From positions 1 through 5,979 of the forward strand of contig JAFUNW010000138.1 in the NCBI GenBank assembly GCA_017472905.1: DNA of 5,979 bases, read 5' to 3'. The stretch comes from Bacteroidaceae bacterium. GTDB taxonomy: Bacteria; Bacteroidota; Bacteroidia; Bacteroidales; Bacteroidaceae. A program made the translations under genes and the position numbers. The notes under the pieces are model-generated. The model was given only the letters and a program-made list of their open reading frames with translations, searched no databases and was not told the origin of the DNA. Shown in pieces: positions 1 through 5,979 of the stretch; positions within the stretch are counted from its first letter, which is position 1; each line of letters begins with the position of its first letter.

Positions 1-635
1 TCTTTGAAATGCTCCATTGTGCCTGCTCCGCCCGATGCAATCACCGGAATGGTCAGTTCATCGGCGAGTTTGGCCAACGCATCGTTGGCATATCCGGTCT
101 TAACCCCGTCATGGTTCATGCTGGTGAAAAGAATCTCGCCCGCTCCGCGCCGACAAGCTTCGTTAGCCCATTCGAAGAGGCCGCGTCCGGTATCGATACG
201 CCCGCCATTGAGATAGCAATGCCATCCTTTTTCCGTTTCTTTGGCATCTATAGCCACTACACACACTTGCGAACCGAAGCTTCGAGCTATTTCGTCAATC
301 AGTTCCGGCCGGCGAAGTGCAGCGGAATTAATGGAAACTTTGTCTGCACCGGCCGCCAACAGGCGTTCCACATCGGCCAATTCGTTTATGCCCCCTCCTA
401 CTGTGAAAGGGATGTTGATGGTGGCAGCAATGCGGCGCACAAGTTCGGTGAAAGTTTTCCGTCCTTCGTGGCTGGCAGTAATGTCCAGATAAACTAGTTC
501 ATCTGCTCCTTGCAGACTGTAGGCTCGTCCCAATTCTACGGGGTCTCCGGCCTGACGGAGATTGACGAAATTAGTTCCTTTCACCGTCTGTCCGTCTTTG
601 ATGTCGAGGCAAGGTACGATTCTTTTTGCTAACAT
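1..635 (-). CDS. hisF: Imidazole glycerol phosphate synthase cyclase subunit HisF (3' end cut by window edge)
   Basis: This is the cyclase half of imidazole-glycerol-phosphate synthase. It uses ammonia delivered by HisH to convert PRFAR into imidazole glycerol phosphate plus AICAR, in the cytoplasm. I translated 211 codons from ATG at 633-635. The product starts MLAKRIVPCLDIKDG and has the family's (beta/alpha)8 barrel landmarks: catalytic Asp11 in VPCLD, the phosphate-binding GGGI around residues 80-83, catalytic Asp130 in VVAIDA, Asp176 in TSMNHDG, and the second phosphate-binding loop ASGGAG at 200-205. Residue numbering matches the well-studied Thermotoga protein at all three aspartates. 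The family is about 250 residues, so roughly 40 C-terminal residues lie beyond position 1. The gene begins 15 nt after the hisA stop, preceded only by an A-rich stretch (AAGAAAAGAAA). It is the last gene of the cluster visible here; hisI/hisIE often follows in such clusters but cannot be seen. Confidence 0.97.
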   Translation of the reverse strand, partial: MLAKRIVPCLDIKDGQTVKGTNFVNLRQAGDPVELGRAYSLQGADELVYLDITASHEGRKTFTELVRRIAATINIPFTVGGGINELADVERLLAAGADKVSINSAALRRPELIDEIARSFGSQVCVVAIDAKETEKGWHCYLNGGRIDTGRGLFEWANEACRRGAGEILFTSMNHDGVKTGYANDALAKLADELTIPVIASGGAGTMEHFK

Positions 636-650
636 TTTCTTTTCTTATTA

Positions 651-1406
651 TCAGATGTCCGTCAATGCGACTTCAGAAGCCATTTCTTCAGCCAAAGCAT
701 TCAGTTCTTTCAGGGTGAAACGTCCTTCATAAAGGGCTTTTCCAAAGACTACGGCCGGAATTCCGGCACGATTCAGCCGGCGAATATCTTCGAGCGAGGA
801 GACGCCTCCGCTGGCTATCAGGTGCATGTCGGGATGTCGGTGCATAATCTCTTCGTACAGCTCTACGGCCGGTCCTTGCAGCATGCCATCGCGACTGATG
901 TCGGTACAGAGAACCCTGTTTACCCCTTTCTCGACATACTCTTCCAAATAGGGAAACAATTCTTGTCGGCTCTCTTCCAACCATCCGTTAACGGAAATTT
1001 TTCCCTCCTTTACGTCTGCCCCCAAAATCATCTTGTCGGATCCGAATTTCCGGAGCCATCCCAGAAAAAGTTCCGGTTGCAAAGCGGCAATGCTTCCTAC
1101 GGTCACCATCTGTGCACCGTTTTCGAAAGCTATCACCAAGTCGGAGTCACTTTTAATGCCTCCTCCGAAATCGATAATCAACGAGGTGCGACCGGCTATC
1201 TGCTCTAAAACACGGTAGTTCACCACGTGTTTCGACTTGGCCCCATCGAGGTCCACTACATGCAGACGCCGAATGCCGTAAGCCTCCAACTCCTTAGCCA
1301 CTTCCACCGGGTCTTCGTTATAAACCACCCTGGTGGAATAATCGCCTTTGGTCAGGCGCACACATTTGCCATCGATGATGTCTATGGCGGGAATCAATTC
1401 TATCAT
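651..1406 (-). CDS. hisA: Phosphoribosylformimino-5-aminoimidazole carboxamide ribotide isomerase HisA
   Basis: HisA is a cytoplasmic (beta/alpha)8-barrel isomerase that converts ProFAR to PRFAR, the substrate of the HisF-HisH synthase encoded on either side of it. The 251-residue product is of normal family length and complete. Visible landmarks are IELIPAIDIIDGKCVRL at the start with catalytic Asp9, VVDLDGA at 51-57, FGGGI at 80-84, VTVGS at 101-105, the second catalytic Asp131 in LGADVKEGK, TDISRDGMLQGP at 168-179, and the C-terminal phosphate loop ASGGVSS at 198-204. HisA and HisF are ancient paralogues; the IPAID and SRDGMLQGP signatures separate this one from HisF. The start lies 14 nt after the hisH stop and the stop 15 nt before hisF, so the three are almost certainly one transcript. 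There is no strong ribosome-binding site, only GAG a few bases upstream. Confidence 0.98.
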   Translation of the reverse strand: MIELIPAIDIIDGKCVRLTKGDYSTRVVYNEDPVEVAKELEAYGIRRLHVVDLDGAKSKHVVNYRVLEQIAGRTSLIIDFGGGIKSDSDLVIAFENGAQMVTVGSIAALQPELFLGWLRKFGSDKMILGADVKEGKISVNGWLEESRQELFPYLEEYVEKGVNRVLCTDISRDGMLQGPAVELYEEIMHRHPDMHLIASGGVSSLEDIRRLNRAGIPAVVFGKALYEGRFTLKELNALAEEMASEVALTDI

Positions 1407-1420
1407 AGCTCAGTGTTGCT

Positions 1421-2011
1421 CTATAAATTCATGAAGTTCTTTAAAATTCGTTCGCCTACACTTCCGCTTTTTTCCGGATGGAATTGGGTTGCATAGAAGT
1501 TATCTTTTTGCAAAGCCGAACTGTAAGGCTGTATGTAGTCGGTGACGGCAGCCGTATGTGCGTTTAGCGGAACGTAATAGCTGTGTACGAAATAGACATA
1601 TTCGGCCGGTCCAAAGCCTCGAAAGAGTTCGCCTCGCGTATCGGTCAGGCTGTTCCACCCCATTTGAGGCACTTTGTCGGCATGGTTCACCGGCGTAAAG
1701 CGTTTCACATCGGCATCAAAAATGCCCAAGCAGTCGGTGTCACCCTCTTCCGAGTGTCTGCACATGAGTTGCATACCGATGCAAATTCCAAGAACGGGCT
1801 GTCGCAACGAGCAAATCACCTTGTCTAACTTCCGTTCGCGCAGGTAGGCCATTGTGTTGCTGGCTTCACCCTGTCCGGGGAATATCACCCGATCGGCTTT
1901 CATCAGCTCTTCGGCTACATCTGTCAGGACTGGTTCTATTCCAAGGCGTCTTACGGCATTGATGACCGAGCGGATGTTTCCCGCATTGTATTTCACAATA
2001 GCTACGTCCAT
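1421..2011 (-). CDS. hisH: Imidazole glycerol phosphate synthase glutamine amidotransferase subunit HisH
   Basis: HisH is the glutaminase half of imidazole-glycerol-phosphate synthase; it hydrolyses glutamine and channels ammonia into HisF. The 196-residue product is a class I glutamine amidotransferase with nucleophile Cys77 in GICIGMQLM and the His178/Glu180 pair in FHPEKSG; FVHSYY at 141-146 is also typical. I chose ATG at 2009-2011 because the protein then begins MDVAIVKYNAGNIRSV, the standard family start. The reading frame stays open to an ATG at 2084-2086, but that would add 25 unrelated residues inside purU. The start is 7 nt after the purU stop, in TGATGGAAGTATG, where GGAAG may serve as a ribosome-binding site, so translational coupling to purU is likely. 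One oddity: the oxyanion-strand motif, PGVG in well-studied HisH proteins, reads PGQG here (Gln48). Confidence 0.97.
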   Translation of the reverse strand: MDVAIVKYNAGNIRSVINAVRRLGIEPVLTDVAEELMKADRVIFPGQGEASNTMAYLRERKLDKVICSLRQPVLGICIGMQLMCRHSEEGDTDCLGIFDADVKRFTPVNHADKVPQMGWNSLTDTRGELFRGFGPAEYVYFVHSYYVPLNAHTAAVTDYIQPYSSALQKDNFYATQFHPEKSGSVGERILKNFMNL

Positions 2012-2018
2012 ACTTCCA

Positions 2019-2876
2019 TCAATTAAACAATACTGTCTTGTTTTTATATGCCAATACTTTACGTTCGATATGCTTCTGCACAGCACGCGAAAGCACTATC
2101 TTTTCCAAGTCTTTTCCTTTGTTTACCAAATCTTGCGGGGTGTCTTTGTGTGTAATGCGCACCACATCTTGTTCGATGATAGGTCCCGCATCAAGTTCGT
2201 TGGTCACGTAGTGGCTGGTAGCCCCGATAATCTTCACTCCTCGTTCGAAAGCCTGATGATAAGGTTTGGCTCCCACAAATGCGGGCAGGAATGAGTGGTG
2301 TATATTGATGATTCGGTTAGGATATTCGGCTATCATCTGTTCCGAGATGACCTGCATGTAGCGTGCCAGCACGATGAAATCGACTTTCAGTTCGCGCAGC
2401 AGTTCCATTTCGGCCTGCTCCTGTTCGCGCTTGTTCTCTTTCGTGATGGGAAAGACGCGATACGGAATGCCAAAGCGTTCGGCTGCCGCCTGCATGTCGG
2501 GATGATTACTTATTATAATAGGTATCTCCACATCCCACTCACCTGCCGTATAGCGAGCAAGCATATCGTAAAGACAATGGCTCATCTTGCTCACGAAAAT
2601 AGCCATGCGCGGTTTGGCATCGCTGAAGTAAAGCCGCAGATCCATGTCGTATTTCTTCACATAGAGCGTGTTGAAATAGTCCAGAATCTTGTCGCGCGGA
2701 ATCATAAAGCCGGCCAATTCCCATTCTATACGTCCGAAAAAGACATTCTCCATGCGATCGACAAACTGGTCGATGTAGACAATGTTTCCGCCGTTGATAG
2801 TGATGAAATTGGTGATTTCGGCCAAAATTCCCGGACGGTCGGGACAGTGAAGCAATAGTTTTGCAGTTGTATTCAT
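2019..2876 (-). CDS. purU: Formyltetrahydrofolate deformylase PurU
   Basis: PurU hydrolyses 10-formyl-tetrahydrofolate to formate and tetrahydrofolate. In other bacteria this balances the one-carbon pool and can supply formate to the formate-dependent purine enzyme PurT. The 285-residue product is close to the E. coli protein in length. Residues about 5-80 form an ACT domain (LLHCPDRPGILAEITNFI at 8-25). Residues about 88-285 form a formyltransferase-fold domain with NIHHSFLPAF at 191-200 and GATSHYVTNELDAGPIIEQD at 218-237. These carry the Asn191, His193 and Asp229 expected for catalysis by analogy with GAR transformylase. The start is fixed by an in-frame TAG two codons upstream (2880-2882). 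It is the first gene of the purU-hisH-hisA-hisF cluster and is read from a promoter-like site about 50 nt upstream. The ACT domain suggests allosteric control; E. coli PurU responds to methionine and glycine, but the ligand here is not known. Confidence 0.97.
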   Translation of the reverse strand: MNTTAKLLLHCPDRPGILAEITNFITINGGNIVYIDQFVDRMENVFFGRIEWELAGFMIPRDKILDYFNTLYVKKYDMDLRLYFSDAKPRMAIFVSKMSHCLYDMLARYTAGEWDVEIPIIISNHPDMQAAAERFGIPYRVFPITKENKREQEQAEMELLRELKVDFIVLARYMQVISEQMIAEYPNRIINIHHSFLPAFVGAKPYHQAFERGVKIIGATSHYVTNELDAGPIIEQDVVRITHKDTPQDLVNKGKDLEKIVLSRAVQKHIERKVLAYKNKTVLFN

Positions 2877-2923
2877 GCGCTATATTTCTTGCTGATTGTT
2901 TTCTATTCTTGATTTTTGAGGCG

Positions 2924-2955
2924 CAAAGATAGCAATTTATTAGCAAATCAACGAA
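2924..2955 (-). promoter_or_regulatory. Probable purU-his promoter (Bacteroidetes type)
   Basis: On the minus strand, TATCTTTG (2931 down to 2924) is a perfect match to the Bacteroidetes primary-sigma -7 consensus TAnnTTTG. Twenty nucleotides further upstream, TTCG (2955 down to 2952) matches three of four bases of the -33 element TTTG, at the usual 19-21 nt spacing. Transcription would start near 2918-2920 and give a leader of about 43 nt before the purU ATG. This is inferred from consensus and position only. Confidence 0.62.
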
Positions 2956-2966
2956 TATAATAGCAA
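2930..2966. repeat. Three phased TAGCAA direct repeats beside the purU promoter
   Basis: TAGCAA occurs at 2930-2935, 2941-2946 and 2961-2966, with start-to-start spacings of 11 and 20 bp, close to one and two turns of the DNA helix. Copy 1 overlaps the edge of the -7 element, and the weak -33 element lies between copies 2 and 3. Such spacing would fit a regulator binding one face of the DNA, but the region is AT-rich and chance is not excluded. Confidence 0.4.
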
Positions 2967-3089
2967 TAAGTTTTTGTTTTATCCGATTTTCTTTTGCAAA
3001 TCACACCGAAAACCCTATTTTTCCAACCTTTTTTGTATCTTTTACGAATGTTTCACGACTAAGAGAAAGTGGCAGAGCCAATTTTTGCA

Positions 3090-3134
3090 CCTCCAAACGG
3101 ATGGAGTACCGGACATATTTTCTCTTTTTGGAGG
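3090..3134. repeat. Inverted repeat with two competing pairings upstream of serB
   Basis: CCTCCAAA at 3090-3097 is perfectly complementary to TTTGGAGG at 3127-3134, an 8-bp stem with a 29-nt loop. The left arm can instead pair locally: CTCCA at 3091-3095 with TGGAG at 3102-3106, a 5-bp stem with a 6-nt loop. The two pairings are mutually exclusive. Neither is followed by a T-run, so this is not a classical terminator. It lies upstream of the proposed serB promoter, so it would be transcribed only from a promoter further upstream; it could equally act as DNA or mean nothing. Confidence 0.35.
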
Positions 3135-3206
3135 GAAAACCTTTCGGAGCAGCCGGAAAAGAGAAGAAAAAGCCGCAGAAAACAAAAGCTTTCGCAAATT
3201 ATTCCG

Positions 3207-3214
3207 TACCTTTG
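3207..3214 (+). promoter_or_regulatory. Probable serB promoter -7 element
   Basis: TACCTTTG is a perfect match to the Bacteroidetes -7 consensus TAnnTTTG, 21 nt before the first serB ATG. No good TTTG -33 element is present at 19-21 nt upstream, where the sequence is A-rich. Transcription would begin about 3219-3221, leaving a leader of only about 15 A-rich nucleotides (ATAAAATAAAAATAC) without a Shine-Dalgarno sequence, as is common in this phylum. Confidence 0.55.
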
Positions 3215-3235
3215 CCCCCTATAAAATAAAAATAC

Positions 3236-4474
3236 ATGATGGAAAACCCGAATTCAGAGCTTATACTCATCCGAATCACCGGACTGGACCGTCCGGGACT
3301 GACCGCATCGGTCACCGGCATATTAGCCAAATATGACGTTACCATTCTCGACATCGGACAGGCCGACATTCATAGCACACTTTCCTTGGGCATTCTTTTC
3401 CGAAGCGACCCGACACATTCGGGACTCATTATGAAAGAACTGCTTTTCAAAGCATCGGAAATCGGAATTGACATTCGATTCTATCCCATTTCAACCGAAG
3501 AATATGAAAGTTGGGTAGGCATGCAGGGTAAAAACCGCTACATCCTGACCCTCTTGGGACGGAAACTATCGGCCAAGCAGATTGCAGCCGTATCGGGAAT
3601 CATTGCCGAACAGGGGTTGAATATCGACTCCATACGCCGACTCACCGGACGAATCCCACTCGACGAGCGAAAAGCCAGCGTCAGAGCATGCATCGAATTT
3701 TCTGTACGAGGAACGCCCAAAAACCGCCGGCAGATGCAAGAACAATTGATGACACTGGCCCGAAAACTAGAGATGGATTTCTCGCTCCAGCTGGACAACA
3801 TGTATCGCCGGATGCGCCGACTCATCTGTTTCGACATGGACTCCACACTTATCGAAACGGAAGTAATCGATGAATTGGCCGACCGAGCCGGAGTAGGTCC
3901 GCAAGTCAGAGCCATCACCGAGAGCGCCATGCGCGGAGAGATTGACTTCAACGAAAGCTTCACGCGCCGAGTAGCTCTGCTCAAGGGGCTGGACGTAAGC
4001 GTCATGCGCGAAATTGCCGAAAGCCTGCCCATCACCGAAGGAGTAGACCGACTGATGTATGTACTCAAGCGATACGGATACAAAATCGCCATCCTTTCGG
4101 GAGGATTCACCTACTTCGGAAACTATCTGAAAGAGAAATATGGCATCGACTACGTCTACGCCAACGAATTGGAGGTGGAAAACGGAAAACTGACAGGACG
4201 ATACGTAGGCGACATCGTAGACGGAAAGCGAAAAGCGGAGTTGCTGCGACTCATCGCACAAGTGGAAAAGGTGGACATCGAACAGACCATCGCTGTCGGT
4301 GACGGGGCAAACGACCTACCCATGCTTTCACTCGCCGGACTGGGTATCGCATTTCACGCCAAACCCAAGGTGGCCGCCAATGCCAAACAATCAATCAACA
4401 CCATCGGACTGGACGGAGTCTTATACTTCCTCGGATTCAAGGATTCCTACCTCGATGAACAGGGAAAATTCTAA
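3236..4474 (+). CDS. serB: Phosphoserine phosphatase SerB with two N-terminal ACT domains
   Basis: SerB removes phosphate from O-phospho-L-serine, the last step of the phosphorylated serine pathway. The 412-residue product has three parts: a first ACT domain at about 7-85 (ITGLDRPGLTASVTGIL at 14-30), a second ACT-like domain at about 100-185, and a HAD phosphatase domain at about 195-405. The HAD motifs are intact: nucleophile Asp200 and general acid Asp202 in DMDSTLIETEV, Glu209 and Arg245 as probable substrate-binding residues, Ser288 in ILSGGF, a lysine in GKRKAE (331 or 333), and Asp356/Asp360 in GDGANDLPML. The length and layout resemble mycobacterial SerB2 (about 410 residues, two ACT domains, feedback-inhibited by serine) rather than the shorter E. 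coli enzyme, so serine feedback is likely but inferred. Two adjacent ATGs (3236 and 3239) could start translation. It is divergent from purU and precedes the helicase gene. Confidence 0.96.
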   Translation: MMENPNSELILIRITGLDRPGLTASVTGILAKYDVTILDIGQADIHSTLSLGILFRSDPTHSGLIMKELLFKASEIGIDIRFYPISTEEYESWVGMQGKNRYILTLLGRKLSAKQIAAVSGIIAEQGLNIDSIRRLTGRIPLDERKASVRACIEFSVRGTPKNRRQMQEQLMTLARKLEMDFSLQLDNMYRRMRRLICFDMDSTLIETEVIDELADRAGVGPQVRAITESAMRGEIDFNESFTRRVALLKGLDVSVMREIAESLPITEGVDRLMYVLKRYGYKIAILSGGFTYFGNYLKEKYGIDYVYANELEVENGKLTGRYVGDIVDGKRKAELLRLIAQVEKVDIEQTIAVGDGANDLPMLSLAGLGIAFHAKPKVAANAKQSINTIGLDGVLYFLGFKDSYLDEQGKF

Positions 4475-4545
4475 CGCTAACAACAATAAACGACAAACTG
4501 AAAAGCCGGACAAACCGGAGATTCATTATCTGAACAAGACAACAC

Positions 4546-5958
4546 ATGGATTTCTACGAACTCAATCTGGAAGACGAAGTGCTCGATGCACTCGATTCAA
4601 TGAACTTCATCGAATGTACGCCCGTACAAGAACATACCATACCCGTCATACTCGAAGGTCACGACCTCATCGGAGTGGCACAGACCGGAACGGGAAAAAC
4701 AGCAGCCTACCTTTTGCCCGTACTCAACCAACTCTCAAAAGGAGGATACCCCGATGATGCCATCAACTGCATCGTCATGGCGCCGACCCGGGAGCTGGCA
4801 CAACAAATCGACCAACAGATGCAGGGATTCGGATACTTCATGTCGGCCTCCAGCGTTGCCGTATATGGAGGAAACGATGGAATACGCTTCGAGCAAGAGA
4901 AAAAAGGTCTTACACTCGGAGCAGACGTTGTCATCGCTACCCCCGGACGACTTTTGGCACACATCAACATGGGATATGTCGACCTGTCGCGACTCTCGTT
5001 CTTTATCCTGGACGAAGCCGACCGCATGCTCGACATGGGATTCTCCGATGACATCATGCAGATAGTCAAGCTCTTGCCGGAAAACCGACAGACCATCATG
5101 TTTTCGGCCACCATGCCCGAAAAAATACAGCAGTTGGCACGAACCATCCTGCGCAATCCCGTAGAAGTGAAGTTGGCTGTATCCAAACCCGCAGAGAAAA
5201 TCCTGCAACAGGCATACGTCTGTCACGAAGCGCAAAAGTTGGGCATCATACAAAGTCTTTTCACCGAACAAAAGCCGGAACGAGTCATTGTTTTCGCCTC
5301 TTCAAAAATCAAAGTGAAGGAGGTTGCCAAAGCACTCATGCGGCAAAAACTCAATGTCGGAGAGATGCATTCCGACCTGGAGCAAGCACAACGCGATGAA
5401 ATCATGTACCAATTCAAAAGCGGCCGGATTGACATGCTCGTTGCCACCGACATCGTAGCCCGAGGAATTGACATTGACGACATCAGCCTCGTCATCAACT
5501 ACGATGTGCCTCACGACAGCGAAGACTACATACACCGCATCGGACGAACAGCCCGCGCCAACAACGATGGACGAGCCATCACATTCGTCAGCATGGCTGA
5601 CCAAAACAGATTTGCCGCCATCGAAAAATTCATCGAAAGAGAAGTTGAAAAGTTGCCCCTCCCCGAAGCCTTGGGCGAAGCGCCGGAATACAAACCTACC
5701 TTGAAAGAAAGAAAAGGCAAATACAGAAAAGGCAAACAAACATTTTCAAAGAAAAAAAGACAACGGTCTGCACAAGGGAAAAAGGACAATCGCTCGTCCT
5801 CTTCCGCACCGAACAGAAAAAAACCGAGTGTCGAGAAAAAACAACAGGCTGCACCGACCGAACAAACGGCATCCGCTCCAAAAAAATCATCGGCAAACAA
5901 GAAAAAAAGAAATCATCGGCCGAAAAACAAAGCCCCCAAACAGGAGGGTATATCATAA
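4546..5958 (+). CDS. DEAD-box ATP-dependent RNA helicase with basic C-terminal tail
   Basis: This is a cytoplasmic ATP-dependent RNA-unwinding enzyme, probably acting in ribosome assembly, RNA turnover or cold adaptation; its specific target cannot be told. The 470-residue product has every superfamily 2 motif: upstream Phe3 and the Q motif TPVQ (25-28), motif I AQTGTGKT (45-52), Ia PTRELA (80-85), GG (108-109), Ib TPGR (132-135), II DEAD (156-159), III SAT (187-189), IV VIVF (247-250), V ATDIVARGID (300-309) and VI HRIGRTAR (330-337). Residues about 384-470 are a lysine-, serine- and glutamine-rich disordered tail, likely for non-specific RNA binding. The overall form is RhlE-like, but I assign no symbol. 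The start is fixed by an in-frame TGA at 4531-4533. It follows serB by 71 nt with no clear promoter or terminator between, so co-transcription is likely. The tail contains four runs of seven A. Confidence 0.96.
   Translation: MDFYELNLEDEVLDALDSMNFIECTPVQEHTIPVILEGHDLIGVAQTGTGKTAAYLLPVLNQLSKGGYPDDAINCIVMAPTRELAQQIDQQMQGFGYFMSASSVAVYGGNDGIRFEQEKKGLTLGADVVIATPGRLLAHINMGYVDLSRLSFFILDEADRMLDMGFSDDIMQIVKLLPENRQTIMFSATMPEKIQQLARTILRNPVEVKLAVSKPAEKILQQAYVCHEAQKLGIIQSLFTEQKPERVIVFASSKIKVKEVAKALMRQKLNVGEMHSDLEQAQRDEIMYQFKSGRIDMLVATDIVARGIDIDDISLVINYDVPHDSEDYIHRIGRTARANNDGRAITFVSMADQNRFAAIEKFIEREVEKLPLPEALGEAPEYKPTLKERKGKYRKGKQTFSKKKRQRSAQGKKDNRSSSSAPNRKKPSVEKKQQAAPTEQTASAPKKSSANKKKRNHRPKNKAPKQEGIS
5884..5920 (+). 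repeat. Out-of-frame direct repeat in the helicase tail
   Basis: AAATCATCGGC occurs at 5884-5894 and again at 5910-5920, 26 bp apart, so the copies are read in different frames. The first encodes KSSA (residues 447-450); the second is read as RNHRP but would encode KSSAEK in the -1 frame. A run of seven A (5902-5908) lies between them. This looks like a small local duplication in low-complexity DNA. Confidence 0.6.
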
Positions 5959-5979
5959 TTGACTTTTTTATAGAACACA

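Larger units (their letters stand above)
2877..3235. other. Divergent intergenic region between purU and serB
   Basis: This 359-nt AT-rich stretch separates the two divergent transcription units. It holds a TAnnTTTG promoter element for each direction, three TAGCAA repeats at the purU end, and an 8-bp inverted repeat near the middle. I see no tRNA, no T-tailed terminator hairpin and no small reading frame with recognisable protein features. The segment 3135-3200 is purine-rich and otherwise unremarkable. The length is more than two core promoters need, so extra regulatory sequence is plausible but not shown. Confidence 0.7.

Noticed and set aside
2012..2086. Upstream extension of hisH to an ATG inside purU
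   Set aside because: The extra 25 residues resemble nothing in HisH; the family start MDVAIVKYN matches ATG at 2009-2011.
3130..3135. GGAGGG resembling a strong Shine-Dalgarno sequence
   Set aside because: No start codon lies at a usable distance downstream, and this phylum rarely relies on such sites.
2974..3336. 120-codon plus-strand reading frame running through the intergenic region into serB
   Set aside because: Its product is low-complexity (K/R/F-rich), it overlaps the serB start in another frame and spans the proposed promoter, and it shows no family features.
4506..4518. CCGG-ACAAA-CCGG hairpin between serB and the helicase gene
   Set aside because: The stem is only 4 bp and no T-run follows, so it does not support a terminator.
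5302..5739. Long antisense reading frames opposite the helicase and the other genes
   Set aside because: They are shadows of the helicase coding frame: Phe/Val-rich products without motifs, opposite a gene with every expected helicase motif.
5959..5979. T-rich stretch (GACTTTTTTATAG) after the helicase stop as a terminator
   Set aside because: No hairpin precedes the six-T run, and the window ends too soon to judge.

Overview
The window looks like an ordinary chromosomal segment of a Bacteroidales-type bacterium (Bacteroides/Parabacteroides/Prevotella relatives; genus not determinable from sequence alone). The reasons are the gene content, start codons preceded by A-rich stretches instead of clear Shine-Dalgarno sequences, and two copies of the Bacteroidetes -7 promoter element TAnnTTTG in the one real intergenic space. 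No mobile element, CRISPR array, rRNA or tRNA was seen.

Layout. Positions 1-2876 hold a tight minus-strand cluster, transcribed right to left as purU, hisH, hisA, hisF, with gaps of 7, 14 and 15 nt; hisF runs off the left edge. Positions 2877-3235 form a 359-nt divergent intergenic region with a promoter facing each way, three phased TAGCAA repeats beside the purU promoter, and an inverted repeat further toward serB. Positions 3236-5958 hold two plus-strand genes: a 412-residue phosphoserine phosphatase (serB) with two ACT domains, and, 71 nt later, a 470-residue DEAD-box RNA helicase with a lysine-rich tail. The last 21 nt hold no identifiable feature.

How the genes fit together. HisH and HisF form imidazole-glycerol-phosphate synthase and HisA makes its substrate, so three consecutive proteins of the middle of histidine synthesis are here. 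That synthase releases AICAR, which needs 10-formyl-tetrahydrofolate to become IMP. PurU hydrolyses 10-formyl-tetrahydrofolate to formate and tetrahydrofolate. SerB makes serine, the main one-carbon donor to folate. The divergent block therefore groups histidine, purine, folate and serine metabolism, and both first genes (purU and serB) begin with ACT regulatory domains. The helicase is probably co-transcribed with serB but has no evident metabolic link. I found no convincing new biological system; the most interesting points are the regulatory architecture between purU and serB and a few protein-level oddities.
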